Below, piece by piece: positions 1-7,797 of a DNA stretch of 64,000 nt. The notes beneath the pieces are model-generated. The model made no database searches. It worked only from the letters and a program-made list of their open reading frames with translations, and was not told the DNA's origin. This stretch comes from Ancrocorticia sp047501485. Lineage in GTDB: Bacteria > Actinomycetota > Actinomycetes > Actinomycetales > Actinomycetaceae. The stretch spans positions 1-64,000 of the forward strand of contig JAZDRN010000009.1 of assembly GCA_047501485.1 (NCBI GenBank), given 5' to 3'. The position numbers were made by a program, and so were the translations under genes. Position 1 is the first letter of the stretch. Each line of letters starts with the position of its first letter.

Positions 1-137
1 ACACCCCAACCACAAAAAAGCAGTCAGAACAAGCAGCACCGCGTCCCAGCGACAAGCAAAAACACTACCCACCCACCACCACACCCGTCAAACCACAACC
101 ACGAGACCCCCCTCACACACCACCACAAACCCCACAC
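1..137. other. A/C-rich intergenic stretch with no gene
   Basis: Only five T occur in these 137 bases of the plus strand, an extreme composition skew compared with the genes beside it. I see no open frame, promoter or repeat that I can support. It lies downstream of the tyrS terminator. Confidence 0.5.
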
Positions 138-174
138 AAAAAAACCGGCGAGCACCTTCGTGCTCGCCGGTTTT
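138..174 (-). terminator. Intrinsic terminator of tyrS
   Basis: A perfect 15-bp inverted repeat (141-155 and 160-174) with a CTTC loop lies just past the tyrS stop. Read on the minus strand, the hairpin is followed by seven T. This is a textbook factor-independent terminator. Confidence 0.9.
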
Positions 175-190
175 CACCGAGAATCAGAAA

Positions 191-1450
191 CTAATCAACC
201 CGGATAACTCCCAAATTCTTCTTACCCTTACGGAGCAAAACGACGCCTCCAGGCAATACGTCCGCAGCCTCAAGCACCTGCGCCGGATCCGTCAGCTTCT
301 CGTTATTGAGATTGAGACCACCCGAAGCCAGGGTGCGACGAGCTGCACCGATGCCCTTCTCAAAGCCGATTGCAGTGAACAGTTCCACAAGCGGTGTTCC
401 GACGCTGCCTTGTGCCGAGGGCAACTCCGCTACCGCATCGAGGAGCGTCTGGGAATCGATATCGTCAAGACCGGCTCCTCCGAAGAGCGCTTTCGATGCC
501 TTGATGACGCGTTCGGTCGCCTCCGCGCCGTGCACCCAGGTGGTGACGTCGGATGCCAGAACCCGCTGAGCCTCACGCGCTTGTGGACGCTCGACCACCA
601 GCTTCTCGAGCTCCTCGATCTCCTCTCTGGTACGGAACGTGAACACCTTGAGCATGCGGATGACGTCGTCGTCCGCCGTGTTCAACCAGAACTGGTAGAA
701 CTTGTATGGGCTGAACAACTCCGGGTTGAGCCAGATGGCTCCGCCCTCAGTCTTGCCGAACTTCGTGCCGTCGGCTTTCGTGATCAGAGGGTTCGTCAGA
801 ACGTGCACGTCCACTCCCTCAACCTTGTGGATGAGGTCCATTCCGCCTACGAGATTACCCCACTGGTCGTTACCTCCAACCTCGAGGGTGCACCCGTAAC
901 GCCGGTAGAGTTCCAGGTAATCGTTGGCCTGAAGAATCTGGTAGCTGAACTCCGTGTAAGAGATCCCTTCCTCGGACTGCAGCCTGCGCTGAACGATGTC
1001 CTTCGAGAGCATCGTTCCCATGCGGAAGTTCTTACCCAGGTCGCGGAGCAGATCGATAGCCGAGAGCTCGGCGGTCCAGTCCAGATTATTGACGATGCGC
1101 GCCGGATTCTCTCCGCCGAAGTCGAGGAGGCTCTCCAATTGGCCGCGCAGGGCCTGAGCCCATCCCGCCACGACCTCCTTGGAGTTGATCGAGCGTTCGC
1201 CCTTTGCGCGGGGATCGCCGATGAGACCGGTCGCTCCTCCCACCAAAGCCAGCGGATTGTGCCCGGCCAACTGCAGGTGACGCATGACCTTCACGGCAAC
1301 GAGGTGACCATGATGGAGCGAGGCCGCGGTGGGATCGAAGCCGCAATAGAAGGTAACGGGGCCCTCGTTCAGCGCGCTGCGCAGCGCGTCCGCATCGGTG
1401 TGCTGGGCGATCAGCCCGCGCCACTCAAGTTCGTCGAGAACGTCAGTCAC
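191..1450 (-). CDS. tyrS: Tyrosyl-tRNA synthetase
   Basis: Cytosolic class I synthetase that activates tyrosine and charges tRNA-Tyr. The HIGH-type motif appears as HHGHL around residues 46-50 and the KMSKS loop as KFGKT around residues 230-234; an S4-like RNA-binding domain forms the C-terminal 70 or so residues. At 419 aa it has the usual length of bacterial TyrS. I chose the GTG at 1450 (VTDVLDELEWRGL) because AAAGGCAAG precedes it and it matches the family N-terminus; the frame stays open to an ATG at 1561, which would add 37 atypical residues. It is last in a minus-strand run after a DNA glycosylase and argH, an order I recall from other actinobacteria, and ends at a strong terminator. 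Confidence 0.96.
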   Translation of the reverse strand: MTDVLDELEWRGLIAQHTDADALRSALNEGPVTFYCGFDPTAASLHHGHLVAVKVMRHLQLAGHNPLALVGGATGLIGDPRAKGERSINSKEVVAGWAQALRGQLESLLDFGGENPARIVNNLDWTAELSAIDLLRDLGKNFRMGTMLSKDIVQRRLQSEEGISYTEFSYQILQANDYLELYRRYGCTLEVGGNDQWGNLVGGMDLIHKVEGVDVHVLTNPLITKADGTKFGKTEGGAIWLNPELFSPYKFYQFWLNTADDDVIRMLKVFTFRTREEIEELEKLVVERPQAREAQRVLASDVTTWVHGAEATERVIKASKALFGGAGLDDIDSQTLLDAVAELPSAQGSVGTPLVELFTAIGFEKGIGAARRTLASGGLNLNNEKLTDPAQVLEAADVLPGGVVLLRKGKKNLGVIRVD

Positions 1451-1630
1451 GTTACTTGCCTTTCGTCGGCTGCGCCCGGCTTTCGAGCACACAGACAAGT
1501 CTGCCCGCACGTACGCCACATCTTCCAATTCTGTCCGCAGGGTGTCGCTCGACTCACCCACGAGCTGCAGTTTCCCAATCCGGGAACGGTTCTGACACCG
1601 CCGTCGGCACGGGCGCGCGCCGCAGCAAGG

Positions 1631-2065
1631 CTAGGGGGCCATAAGCCGTTCGAGTTCCACCGCCGCCTCCAGTGGTATTTCCGTGCCCGACATTCGGGGA
1701 GTCCACCGCACTCCCGGTGCGAGCAGCTTCAGATCGAGCAATGGAAAGGGTTCGTCCACGGGAAGAAGAGCATCCACCTTGAGATCCACATAACCGGTTT
1801 CGCTCCGTTTGGCCTCCGGGTTCCAGTGCGGGCCGATACGGATCGCGGAGGTAACGGTGACGACGCCGATCGCTCCCTTGGGATGCTGCCCCACCTTGAC
1901 GATCACCCCGCGATCCCCCGGCTCGATGCCCTGCCGTCGGGTGCCCGTGTTCCACTGGGTCGATACATCCCGGCCCTTTTCGAGCAGGGGAATCCATCTT
2001 CCCCAGTCGGGATAGGGATCGTAGGCGAGCTTCGGGTTGACCAGAAAGAGAAACGCCCTCCTCAT
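1631..2065 (-). CDS. EVE/PUA-like domain protein of unknown function
   Basis: A 144-aa soluble protein. The N-terminus (AFLFLVNPK, then YDPYPDWGRW, then GIEPGDRGVIVKVGQ) resembles EVE/PUA-like folds, in which an aromatic pocket binds modified bases; this is a fold-level impression and no substrate can be named. The ATG at 2065 has GAGAGGG six bases upstream, better than the upstream GTG/ATG options. It lies between the DNA glycosylase and tyrS, 38 bases from the former, so it may share their transcript. The reading frame is intact and base composition matches its neighbours. It could equally be an uncharacterised nucleic-acid-binding accessory of DNA repair. Confidence 0.7.
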   Translation of the reverse strand: MRRAFLFLVNPKLAYDPYPDWGRWIPLLEKGRDVSTQWNTGTRRQGIEPGDRGVIVKVGQHPKGAIGVVTVTSAIRIGPHWNPEAKRSETGYVDLKVDALLPVDEPFPLLDLKLLAPGVRWTPRMSGTEIPLEAAVELERLMAP

Positions 2066-2103
2066 TCTTGCCCTCTCACTACAGCGAACCTTCACTCAAT
2101 GGC

Positions 2104-2883
2104 TCAAGACCGCGGGTTCAGTCTGCCCTCGCGGGCGGCAACCGCGCTCGCCTGCCCCCTCCGAGTGCGCGATCCGCCGCCGCGCTTGTAGGCGGAGACT
2201 GTCGGGTCCGCGGTGAGCCAGAAACGCCAGGGGTAGGCTTCGCCGTCGCCGCCAACGCCTGAGACTCCGACGCGGGGGCCGGTGGATACATGAGCGGCAT
2301 TCGCCCCGGCATACTCGCCACCTCCATCGAGGTCGACGACGATATCGCGGTCACCAGCGGTGTCCGGCGAAACGGTATCAGTGTCCAGAGCAGCGACGCC
2401 AGTGCCCGGCGCCGCTGCATCGTGCTGCAGGCCCGCGGCGGCCTCCCCCATCGGAATCCGCCCGTCAACCCGCAATAGGGAGCCATCCGCTTCGCGAGAT
2501 ATGGCAAGCGAGCGGGCGAGGTTCGCCGGTCCGCGGGCGAGATCCCGGGAGCGGACCACGCCGCTACGACGTTCGCGCGCGATATCCTCGCCCGCCACCA
2601 CCTCGCCGGCCCGGATCAGGCAGGCCCCGGGCTCGCCTTCCGGCCAACAGACCACGTTGATGCAGAAGTGCATGCCGTAGGTGAAATAGACGTAGAGATG
2701 CCCCGGACCGAGAAACATCGTGTTGTTGCGCGCGGTGCGCCCACGAAAGGCGTGTGAGCCGGGATCGATGCCTCCACAGTAGGCTTCCACCTCCGTCACG
2801 CGGATGCCGACCCCGTTGGCGGTGAGGGTGGCCCCCAGAAGTTGCGGGGCCACCTCGAGGGGGCTTGCGGCGAGATCGATCAT
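2104..2883 (-). CDS. 3-methyladenine DNA glycosylase (MPG/AAG family)
   Basis: Base-excision-repair enzyme that removes alkylated purines such as 3-methyladenine. Family features are clear: LLGATL near the start, TEVEAY carrying the catalytic Glu (about residue 32), GSHAFRGRTARN, the core LGPGHLYVYFTYGMHFCINV, and CLIRAGEV. The protein is 259 aa, longer than the usual 190-210, because a Gly/Ala/Asp-rich insert of about 50 residues sits between the LLRVDGR region and the C-terminal STGPRVGVS motif. The ATG at 2883 follows GAGGAG at roughly 10 bases. It is placed between argH and the EVE-like gene, all on one strand. Function is confident; the role of the insert is unknown. Confidence 0.92.
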   Translation of the reverse strand: MIDLAASPLEVAPQLLGATLTANGVGIRVTEVEAYCGGIDPGSHAFRGRTARNNTMFLGPGHLYVYFTYGMHFCINVVCWPEGEPGACLIRAGEVVAGEDIARERRSGVVRSRDLARGPANLARSLAISREADGSLLRVDGRIPMGEAAAGLQHDAAAPGTGVAALDTDTVSPDTAGDRDIVVDLDGGGEYAGANAAHVSTGPRVGVSGVGGDGEAYPWRFWLTADPTVSAYKRGGGSRTRRGQASAVAAREGRLNPRS

Positions 2884-2952
2884 GAACGATTGTCTCCTCT
2901 CCGGTTACCGAGAGCATCGGGCTGCGGGAAGCACCTTTTTGGGGAACCTCGG

Positions 2953-4377
2953 TTATCGAGCCTCGATTCGCGAATCCGTGAAGACACGACGCATGGCGAT
3001 CTCCTCTTTAGCCGCCTGCAGCTGCTCGCGCACGCGTTCGGGGGCTGTGCCACCCTTGCCGCGGCGCGCGGCAACCGAGCCCTCGATGGTCAGGACATCG
3101 CGAACGGCCGGCCGTAGCCGGGCATCGATCGTCTCCAGATCGGAATCGCTCAGATCCCATAGCTCGATCCCGCGCTTCTCGCACGCCTGGACGCAGGCGC
3201 CGGAGATCTCATGCGCGTCACGGAAGGGCACGCCTTCGCGGACGAGCCATTCCGCGATGTCCGTGGCCAGGGAGAATCCCTGGGGCGCCAGCTCCGCCAT
3301 CCGCTCCAGATTGAGGGTCATGGTGGCGATCATGCCGGACACCGCGGGAAGCAGCACATCGAGAGTGTCGATCTGATCGAAGACCGGCTCCTTGTCCTCC
3401 TGCAAATCGCGGTCGTAGGCCAACGGCAAGCCCTTGAGCATCGCCAGCAGACCCGTCAGATCGCCGATGAGGCGCCCCGCCTTGCCACGCGCCAGTTCGG
3501 CGACATCCGGGTTCTTCTTCTGCGGCATGATGGACGATCCTGTGGAGAACGCATCGTCCAGAGTCACGAAGCTGAATTCCTTCGTGTTCCAGATGATGAT
3601 CTCCTCGCTGATGCGCGAGATGTCCACTCCGACCTGGGCCATCACATAGGCGAATTCCGCGGCGACATCGCGGGCGGATGTTCCATCGATCGAATTCTCG
3701 GTTACGGCCGTGAAACCGAGATCGCCGGCCACGGCCTCGGGATCCAATCCCAGCGTATTTCCTGCCAGAGCACCGGAGCCGTAGGGACTGCGCGCTGCAC
3801 GGCGATCCCAGTCAACCAGGCGGTCCAGATCACGCAGCATCGGCCACGCGTGAGCAAGCAGATGGTGAGCGACGAGCACCGGCTGTGCATGTTGCATGTG
3901 CGTGCGCCCTGGCATGATCGCATCGCCTGCGGCCTCCGCCTGAGAGACGAGGGCGCTGACCACCTCGAGTAGTTTGCCGCCGATGATTCGCGCCTCGTCG
4001 CGCAGATACATGCGAATGAGGGTGGCGATCTGATCGTTGCGCGAGCGTCCGGCTCGCAGCCGGCCTCCCAGGTGAGCACCCGCCCGTTCCAGCAGCCCGC
4101 GTTCAAGCGCTGTATGAACGTCCTCGTCATCCAGGCGCGGGACGAAGGCTCCGGAGGCAACGTCCTCGTCGAGTTGCCGTAGCGCCGCCAACATGCCCTC
4201 GAGCTCCTCCCCGGACAGCAATCCCGCCTGCGCCAAAGCACGTGCATGGGCACGCGAACCCGCGATGTCGTAGGGAGCCAGACGCCAGTCGAACTGGGTC
4301 GAGCGTGAGAGTTCGGTCAGAGCATCGGCTGGGCCACCGGAGAAGCGCCCGCCCCACAGTGCGATGTGTTCCGTCAT
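2953..4377 (-). CDS. argH: Argininosuccinate lyase
   Basis: Last step of arginine synthesis: splits argininosuccinate into arginine and fumarate, as a cytosolic homotetramer of the fumarase/aspartase superfamily. The signature loop GSSIMPQKKNPD with the catalytic Ser is present at about residue 280, TGRSRNDQ appears here as AGRSRNDQI, and the GRTHMQHAQPV helix is intact. At 474 aa the length is normal. The ATG at 4377 is preceded by TACGAT six bases before it, suggesting a leaderless transcript. It is divergent from argF over a 96-base gap, and both genes are separated from the argCJBDRG operon by about 8 kb. Confidence 0.97.
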   Translation of the reverse strand: MTEHIALWGGRFSGGPADALTELSRSTQFDWRLAPYDIAGSRAHARALAQAGLLSGEELEGMLAALRQLDEDVASGAFVPRLDDEDVHTALERGLLERAGAHLGGRLRAGRSRNDQIATLIRMYLRDEARIIGGKLLEVVSALVSQAEAAGDAIMPGRTHMQHAQPVLVAHHLLAHAWPMLRDLDRLVDWDRRAARSPYGSGALAGNTLGLDPEAVAGDLGFTAVTENSIDGTSARDVAAEFAYVMAQVGVDISRISEEIIIWNTKEFSFVTLDDAFSTGSSIMPQKKNPDVAELARGKAGRLIGDLTGLLAMLKGLPLAYDRDLQEDKEPVFDQIDTLDVLLPAVSGMIATMTLNLERMAELAPQGFSLATDIAEWLVREGVPFRDAHEISGACVQACEKRGIELWDLSDSDLETIDARLRPAVRDVLTIEGSVAARRGKGGTAPERVREQLQAAKEEIAMRRVFTDSRIEAR

Positions 4378-4473
4378 GCCTCTATCGTAGGCGCAGGCTC
4401 CGACACATTAGCGCCCACGCCCACTGTGCGGTGACGTATACGAAGGTGAGACCGGCCCGGTTACACTGATTTC
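4378..4473. promoter_or_regulatory. Divergent argH/argF promoter region, probably leaderless both ways
   Basis: On the plus strand TACACT (4462-4467) lies six bases before the argF ATG at 4474. On the minus strand TACGAT lies six bases before the argH ATG at 4377. Neither start has a good ribosome-binding site, which fits leaderless mRNAs. No clear ArgR box was identified here. Confidence 0.55.
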
Positions 4474-5493
4474 ATGAATTTTCAGGGACGTTCATTCCTC
4501 AAGGAATCCGACTTCACTCCGGGCGAGTGGCTGGCATTTATCGACCTGGCAGAGCACCTCAAGGCAGAGCGCGGCCGCGGCAGGCAGCGCCAGCGTTTGG
4601 CCGGAAAATCCGTGGCCCTGATATTCGAGAAGACATCCACCCGCACCCGCTGCGCGTTCGAGGTCGCGGCCTTCGAACAGGGTGCGCACACCACCTATCT
4701 CGATCCGGTCAGTTCGCAGATCGGTCACAAGGAGTCCGTCGCGGACACCGCGCGGGTACTGGGCCGTTTCTATGATGCCATCGAGTTCCGCGGCGATCGC
4801 CAGGACGACGTCGAGGAGCTGGCCGCTTGCGCGGGCGTTCCCGTGTACAACGGGCTGACCGACGAGTGGCACCCCACGCAGATGCTCGCCGACGCGTTGA
4901 CCATTCGCGAGCACACCGGCAAGCCCTTCTCGCAGGTCACCCACGCCTATCTGGGCGACGGCCGCTTCAACATGGGGCGCTCCCTGCTCGTCTCCTCGGC
5001 CATGCTGGGAATGGATGTGCGCATCGTCGCCCCCAAGGAGTTCCAACCGGATGCCGAGGCCATTGCCCTCGCGCAGACGTACGCCGCCGAGACCGGTGCC
5101 AAGGTGACGGTCACCGACGACGTCGAGGCCGGAGTCCACGGCGCCGATGTGATCTCCACTGATATCTGGGTCTCGATGGGCGAGCCCAAGGAGGCCTGGA
5201 CCCAGCGGGTCGCCGCCCTGCGCGATTATCAGGTCAACCGCCGTCTCATGGATCTCACCGGTAACCCGGAAGCCATCTTCATGCACTGCCTACCCGCATT
5301 CCACGATCTCAACACCGTGGTGGGCCGCGACGTGTTCGAGCTGACGGGCATGGAGAGCCTCGAGGTCACCGACGAGGTCTTCGAGTCGGACCGGTCGGTC
5401 GTCTTCGACCAGGCCGAGAATCGTATGCATACCCTCAAGGCGGTCATGGTGGCGACCCTGGCCGATCCCTCCGAGATACCGTCGTTCTCCTGA
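4474..5493 (+). CDS. argF: Ornithine carbamoyltransferase (anabolic)
   Basis: Makes citrulline from ornithine and carbamoyl phosphate. The carbamoyl-phosphate loop STRTRCAFE (about residue 51), DEWHPTQMLAD (about residue 130) and the ornithine-binding HCLPAFHD (about residue 270) are intact; length 339 aa is typical. The ATG at 4474 lacks a Shine-Dalgarno sequence but sits at the expected start of transcription from TACACT. In many actinobacteria argF lies between argD and argR; here that position is empty (argD and argR are 2 bases apart) and argF stands alone beside argH, so the arginine cluster has been rearranged. An anabolic role is inferred from the company of argH, since no arcA/arcC is present nearby. 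Confidence 0.96.
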   Translation: MNFQGRSFLKESDFTPGEWLAFIDLAEHLKAERGRGRQRQRLAGKSVALIFEKTSTRTRCAFEVAAFEQGAHTTYLDPVSSQIGHKESVADTARVLGRFYDAIEFRGDRQDDVEELAACAGVPVYNGLTDEWHPTQMLADALTIREHTGKPFSQVTHAYLGDGRFNMGRSLLVSSAMLGMDVRIVAPKEFQPDAEAIALAQTYAAETGAKVTVTDDVEAGVHGADVISTDIWVSMGEPKEAWTQRVAALRDYQVNRRLMDLTGNPEAIFMHCLPAFHDLNTVVGRDVFELTGMESLEVTDEVFESDRSVVFDQAENRMHTLKAVMVATLADPSEIPSFS

Positions 5494-5503
5494 GGAAACC
5501 GAC

Positions 5504-6301
5504 CTACACGAACAGCAGCAGGGATAGCGCCATCACGGCCATTCCGGCGATCAAACCGCCGATCGCGAGATGGTGTTCTCCGTATTCCTCCGCCGAGGGC
5601 AAGAGCTCGTCGATGGAGATATAGACCATCACTCCGGCCACGGAAGCGAAAGCGATGCCGAACAACGTCTCGCCCACGAGCGGCCGCCACAGCAGGTATC
5701 CGATGAGCGCCCCCAGCGGTTCCGCGAGCCCTGAGGCGAAGGAGAGCCAGAAGGCCTTGGTGCGGCTCTTCGTGGCGTAGTAGATCGGTGCCGAGACGGC
5801 GATTCCCTCGGGGATGTTGTGAAGGGCGATGGCCACGGCGATCGGAACGGCGATCGTCGGGTCCTGCAAAGCGGAGATGAAGGTTGCGAAGCCTTCCGGG
5901 AAGTTGTGGATGGCGATGGCGATGGCCGTGAACGTTCCCATGCGCTTGAGCTTGTTCCGCGCCGCCTCGTCCATCGGCTGCGTTGCGTGCGCCAGTTCGT
6001 GCGGATTCGCCTCTTTGGGAACCAACCGATCGATGAGCGCGATGACCGCGATTCCGGCGAAGAACGAGGCCACCGTGGCCCAGGCTCCCTGCTTGTTTCC
6101 CAGTTCCGCGACGAGGGCGTCGTTGGCCTTGGGGAAGATCTCGATCATCGACACATAGATCATCACGCCGGCCGAGAATCCGAGCAGCACCGAGAGGTAG
6201 CGTGGATCCTGCTTGCGCGAGAAGAAGGCGATGGTGGAGCCGATACCCGTGGAGAGACCCGCCAGCAGCGTCAGGCTGAACGCGAAAAGTACGTCATTCA
6301 C
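5504..6301 (-). CDS. ZIP-family divalent metal permease
   Basis: Integral membrane importer of the ZIP/ZupT family, expected to bring in Zn2+, Fe2+ or Mn2+. The two hallmark motifs are visible: HNFPEG in TM4 and HNIPEG in TM5, forming the binuclear metal site; about eight hydrophobic segments span the 265 aa. A His/Glu-containing loop (LVPKEANPHELAHATQPMDE) between TM3 and TM4 is typical. It converges on argF with a 10-base gap. A perfect inverted repeat TTTTCGG-GACA-CCGAAAA lies 47 bases upstream of the start and may be a metal-regulator operator. Metal specificity cannot be read from sequence. Confidence 0.88.
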   Translation of the reverse strand: MNDVLFAFSLTLLAGLSTGIGSTIAFFSRKQDPRYLSVLLGFSAGVMIYVSMIEIFPKANDALVAELGNKQGAWATVASFFAGIAVIALIDRLVPKEANPHELAHATQPMDEAARNKLKRMGTFTAIAIAIHNFPEGFATFISALQDPTIAVPIAVAIALHNIPEGIAVSAPIYYATKSRTKAFWLSFASGLAEPLGALIGYLLWRPLVGETLFGIAFASVAGVMVYISIDELLPSAEEYGEHHLAIGGLIAGMAVMALSLLLFV

Positions 6302-6347
6302 GGCTGGACCTCATTCCATTCTCGGAGTAGCGAAAATGCTAGCAGAG

Positions 6348-6365
6348 TTTTCGGGACACCGAAAA
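6348..6365. promoter_or_regulatory. Perfect inverted repeat, candidate operator of the ZIP gene
   Basis: TTTTCGG and CCGAAAA are exact reverse complements around GACA. A further CGAAAA at 6331-6336 can pair with the TTTTCG at 6348. The size and position suit a DtxR/MntR- or Zur-type metalloregulator site, but the assignment is inference. Confidence 0.45.
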
Positions 6366-6604
6366 TTAAAGTGGGCACCCGCGTTTCCGGCGCACACGTA
6401 CTGACACCGAATACATTTCCCAGATAGATGGTATCGGCTCCGCCGACTCAGGGAACGACGACGGCGTCGCATCCCACCGGCACAGCATGGCCCTCTCCTT
6501 CGAGGGATGGATTCCTGGGTTCAAGGTCCCTCGCCACCGACATCGAGCTTCCAGCCCGCGCGTCTGGTACATCACATCCTCGCTTCCGTGCCGCGGATTT
6601 TCAG

Positions 6605-6623
6605 TTAGGTAATGCTAACCTAA
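6605..6623. promoter_or_regulatory. DtxR/IdeR iron box of the siderophore operon
   Basis: The 19 bases TTAGGTAATGCTAACCTAA differ from the classical consensus TTAGGTTAGSCTAACCTAA at only two or three central positions and have perfect outer TTAGG/CCTAA arms. It lies 69 bases before the lipoprotein start, so iron-loaded DtxR would repress the whole 6692-12131 operon. Confidence 0.9.
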
Positions 6624-6691
6624 TTTCGCGCCGTCAATCTTGCGTAAATACCTATTCAATCGTCTCCACGTGTAGACAAAGGAGTCGCTTC

Positions 6692-7705
6692 ATGCGATCA
6701 CTAACAAAACGATTCTTCGCCCTTGCAGCGGTTGGATTGACCAGCCTTTCGCTCACTGCCTGTGGCAACTCCTCCGAGTCGGAGGGCTCTCCCTCCACGA
6801 CGGAGAGCACCGTCGCGGCAAGCTCCTCTGGCGAGTGGCCGCGCACGATCGAGCACGAGATGGGCGAGGTCACCCTCGATGCAAAACCCGAGCGGATCGT
6901 CTCCACCTCCGTGAGCGTCACCGGTACACTCCTGGCCATCGATGCCCCAGTCGTGGCGTCGGCGGCGACGTCGCCGTCCGAGATCACCGATGACAAGGGA
7001 TTCTTTACCCAATGGTCCGACGTCGCAGAAGAGCGCAACGTCGATGTCCTCTACGACAACCTTGAGTTCGATATGGAGGCCTTGATCGCGGCCGATCCGG
7101 ACCTCGTCGTCATCTCCACCTCAGGCGCCGATTCCGTGGCGGACCAGTACGAGCAGATCTCGGCGGAATTCCCGACCATCGTCGTCGACTACTCCCGCCA
7201 GACCTGGCAGGACCTCGCAACCGAACTCGGTGACGCCACCGGCAACGAAGAGGGTGCCGAGAACGCCATCGCTGACTTCGACGAGTACGCCGAGGATGCC
7301 GCCTCCAAGATCACGGCCCCTGAGGGCGGCACTTCGATCGTCTCCTTCAACGGCCCCGGCTCCGATCAAGGTATCGCCAAGACCACCGGCCCGCACGCTC
7401 AGCTCATGGAGTCCCTCGGCCTCGAGGTGATTCCCGCCGACGATGCGCTCGACACCTCCGAGCAGGCCCGCGACGACTTCGTCTTCGTGACCTATGAGAA
7501 TCTCAGCCAGGCGGTAGGCGGAGGATCCGTGTTCCTTCTGACCGGCACTGACGAGACCGTGGAGGCCTTCACCTCCGATGCGGTGCTCGCCAATCCCCCG
7601 GCAGTTCAGTCGGAGCAGGTCTACCCGCTCGGGCCGACATCCTTCCGCATCGACTACTACTCGGGCAAGCAATTCATCGACGCCGTCGTGGATGCGCTGT
7701 CCTGA
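6692..7705 (+). CDS. Ferric-siderophore-binding lipoprotein (FepB-like)
   Basis: Substrate-binding lipoprotein of an iron-siderophore ABC importer. A lipoprotein signal peptide ends in the lipobox LTAC (Cys about residue 24), followed by a Ser/Thr/Glu-rich linker and a periplasmic-binding fold of the FepB/FhuD class (IEHEMGEVTLDAKPERIV, then DMEALIAADPDLVVIST). The ATG at 6692 follows AAAGGAG with a 7-base spacer; the open frame continues upstream to 6428 but without lipoprotein features. First gene of the operon behind the DtxR box. The Fes-like esterase at the end of the operon suggests a catecholate ester such as enterobactin or its breakdown product, but the ligand itself is not readable. 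Length 337 aa is normal. Confidence 0.93.
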   Translation: MRSLTKRFFALAAVGLTSLSLTACGNSSESEGSPSTTESTVAASSSGEWPRTIEHEMGEVTLDAKPERIVSTSVSVTGTLLAIDAPVVASAATSPSEITDDKGFFTQWSDVAEERNVDVLYDNLEFDMEALIAADPDLVVISTSGADSVADQYEQISAEFPTIVVDYSRQTWQDLATELGDATGNEEGAENAIADFDEYAEDAASKITAPEGGTSIVSFNGPGSDQGIAKTTGPHAQLMESLGLEVIPADDALDTSEQARDDFVFVTYENLSQAVGGGSVFLLTGTDETVEAFTSDAVLANPPAVQSEQVYPLGPTSFRIDYYSGKQFIDAVVDALS

Positions 7706-7797
7706 TAGTCCGTGCCGCACTGGCTTCCTGATATGGAGGCGGGTTCCCTCATCGGTTCCCGCCTCCATTTCCTCTTCCTCCTCTCCGATGTGATGTC

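Larger units (their letters stand above)
6302..6691. other. 390-base intergenic region with two candidate operators
   Basis: It holds the inverted repeat at 6348-6365 near the ZIP gene and the DtxR box at 6605-6623 before the siderophore operon. Between them, 6370-6600, I see no supportable gene or riboswitch; a short CCCTC/GAGGG hairpin near 6500 is the only other structure. Confidence 0.5.

Noticed and set aside
410..2191. 593-codon open frame on the plus strand
   Set aside because: It is antisense to tyrS and the EVE-like gene; high-GC codon use makes long shadow frames, and it has no family features.
4465..4490. ArgR box over the argF start (TGAATTTTCA)
   Set aside because: Only one half resembles a site and it lies within the coding start; not enough to call.
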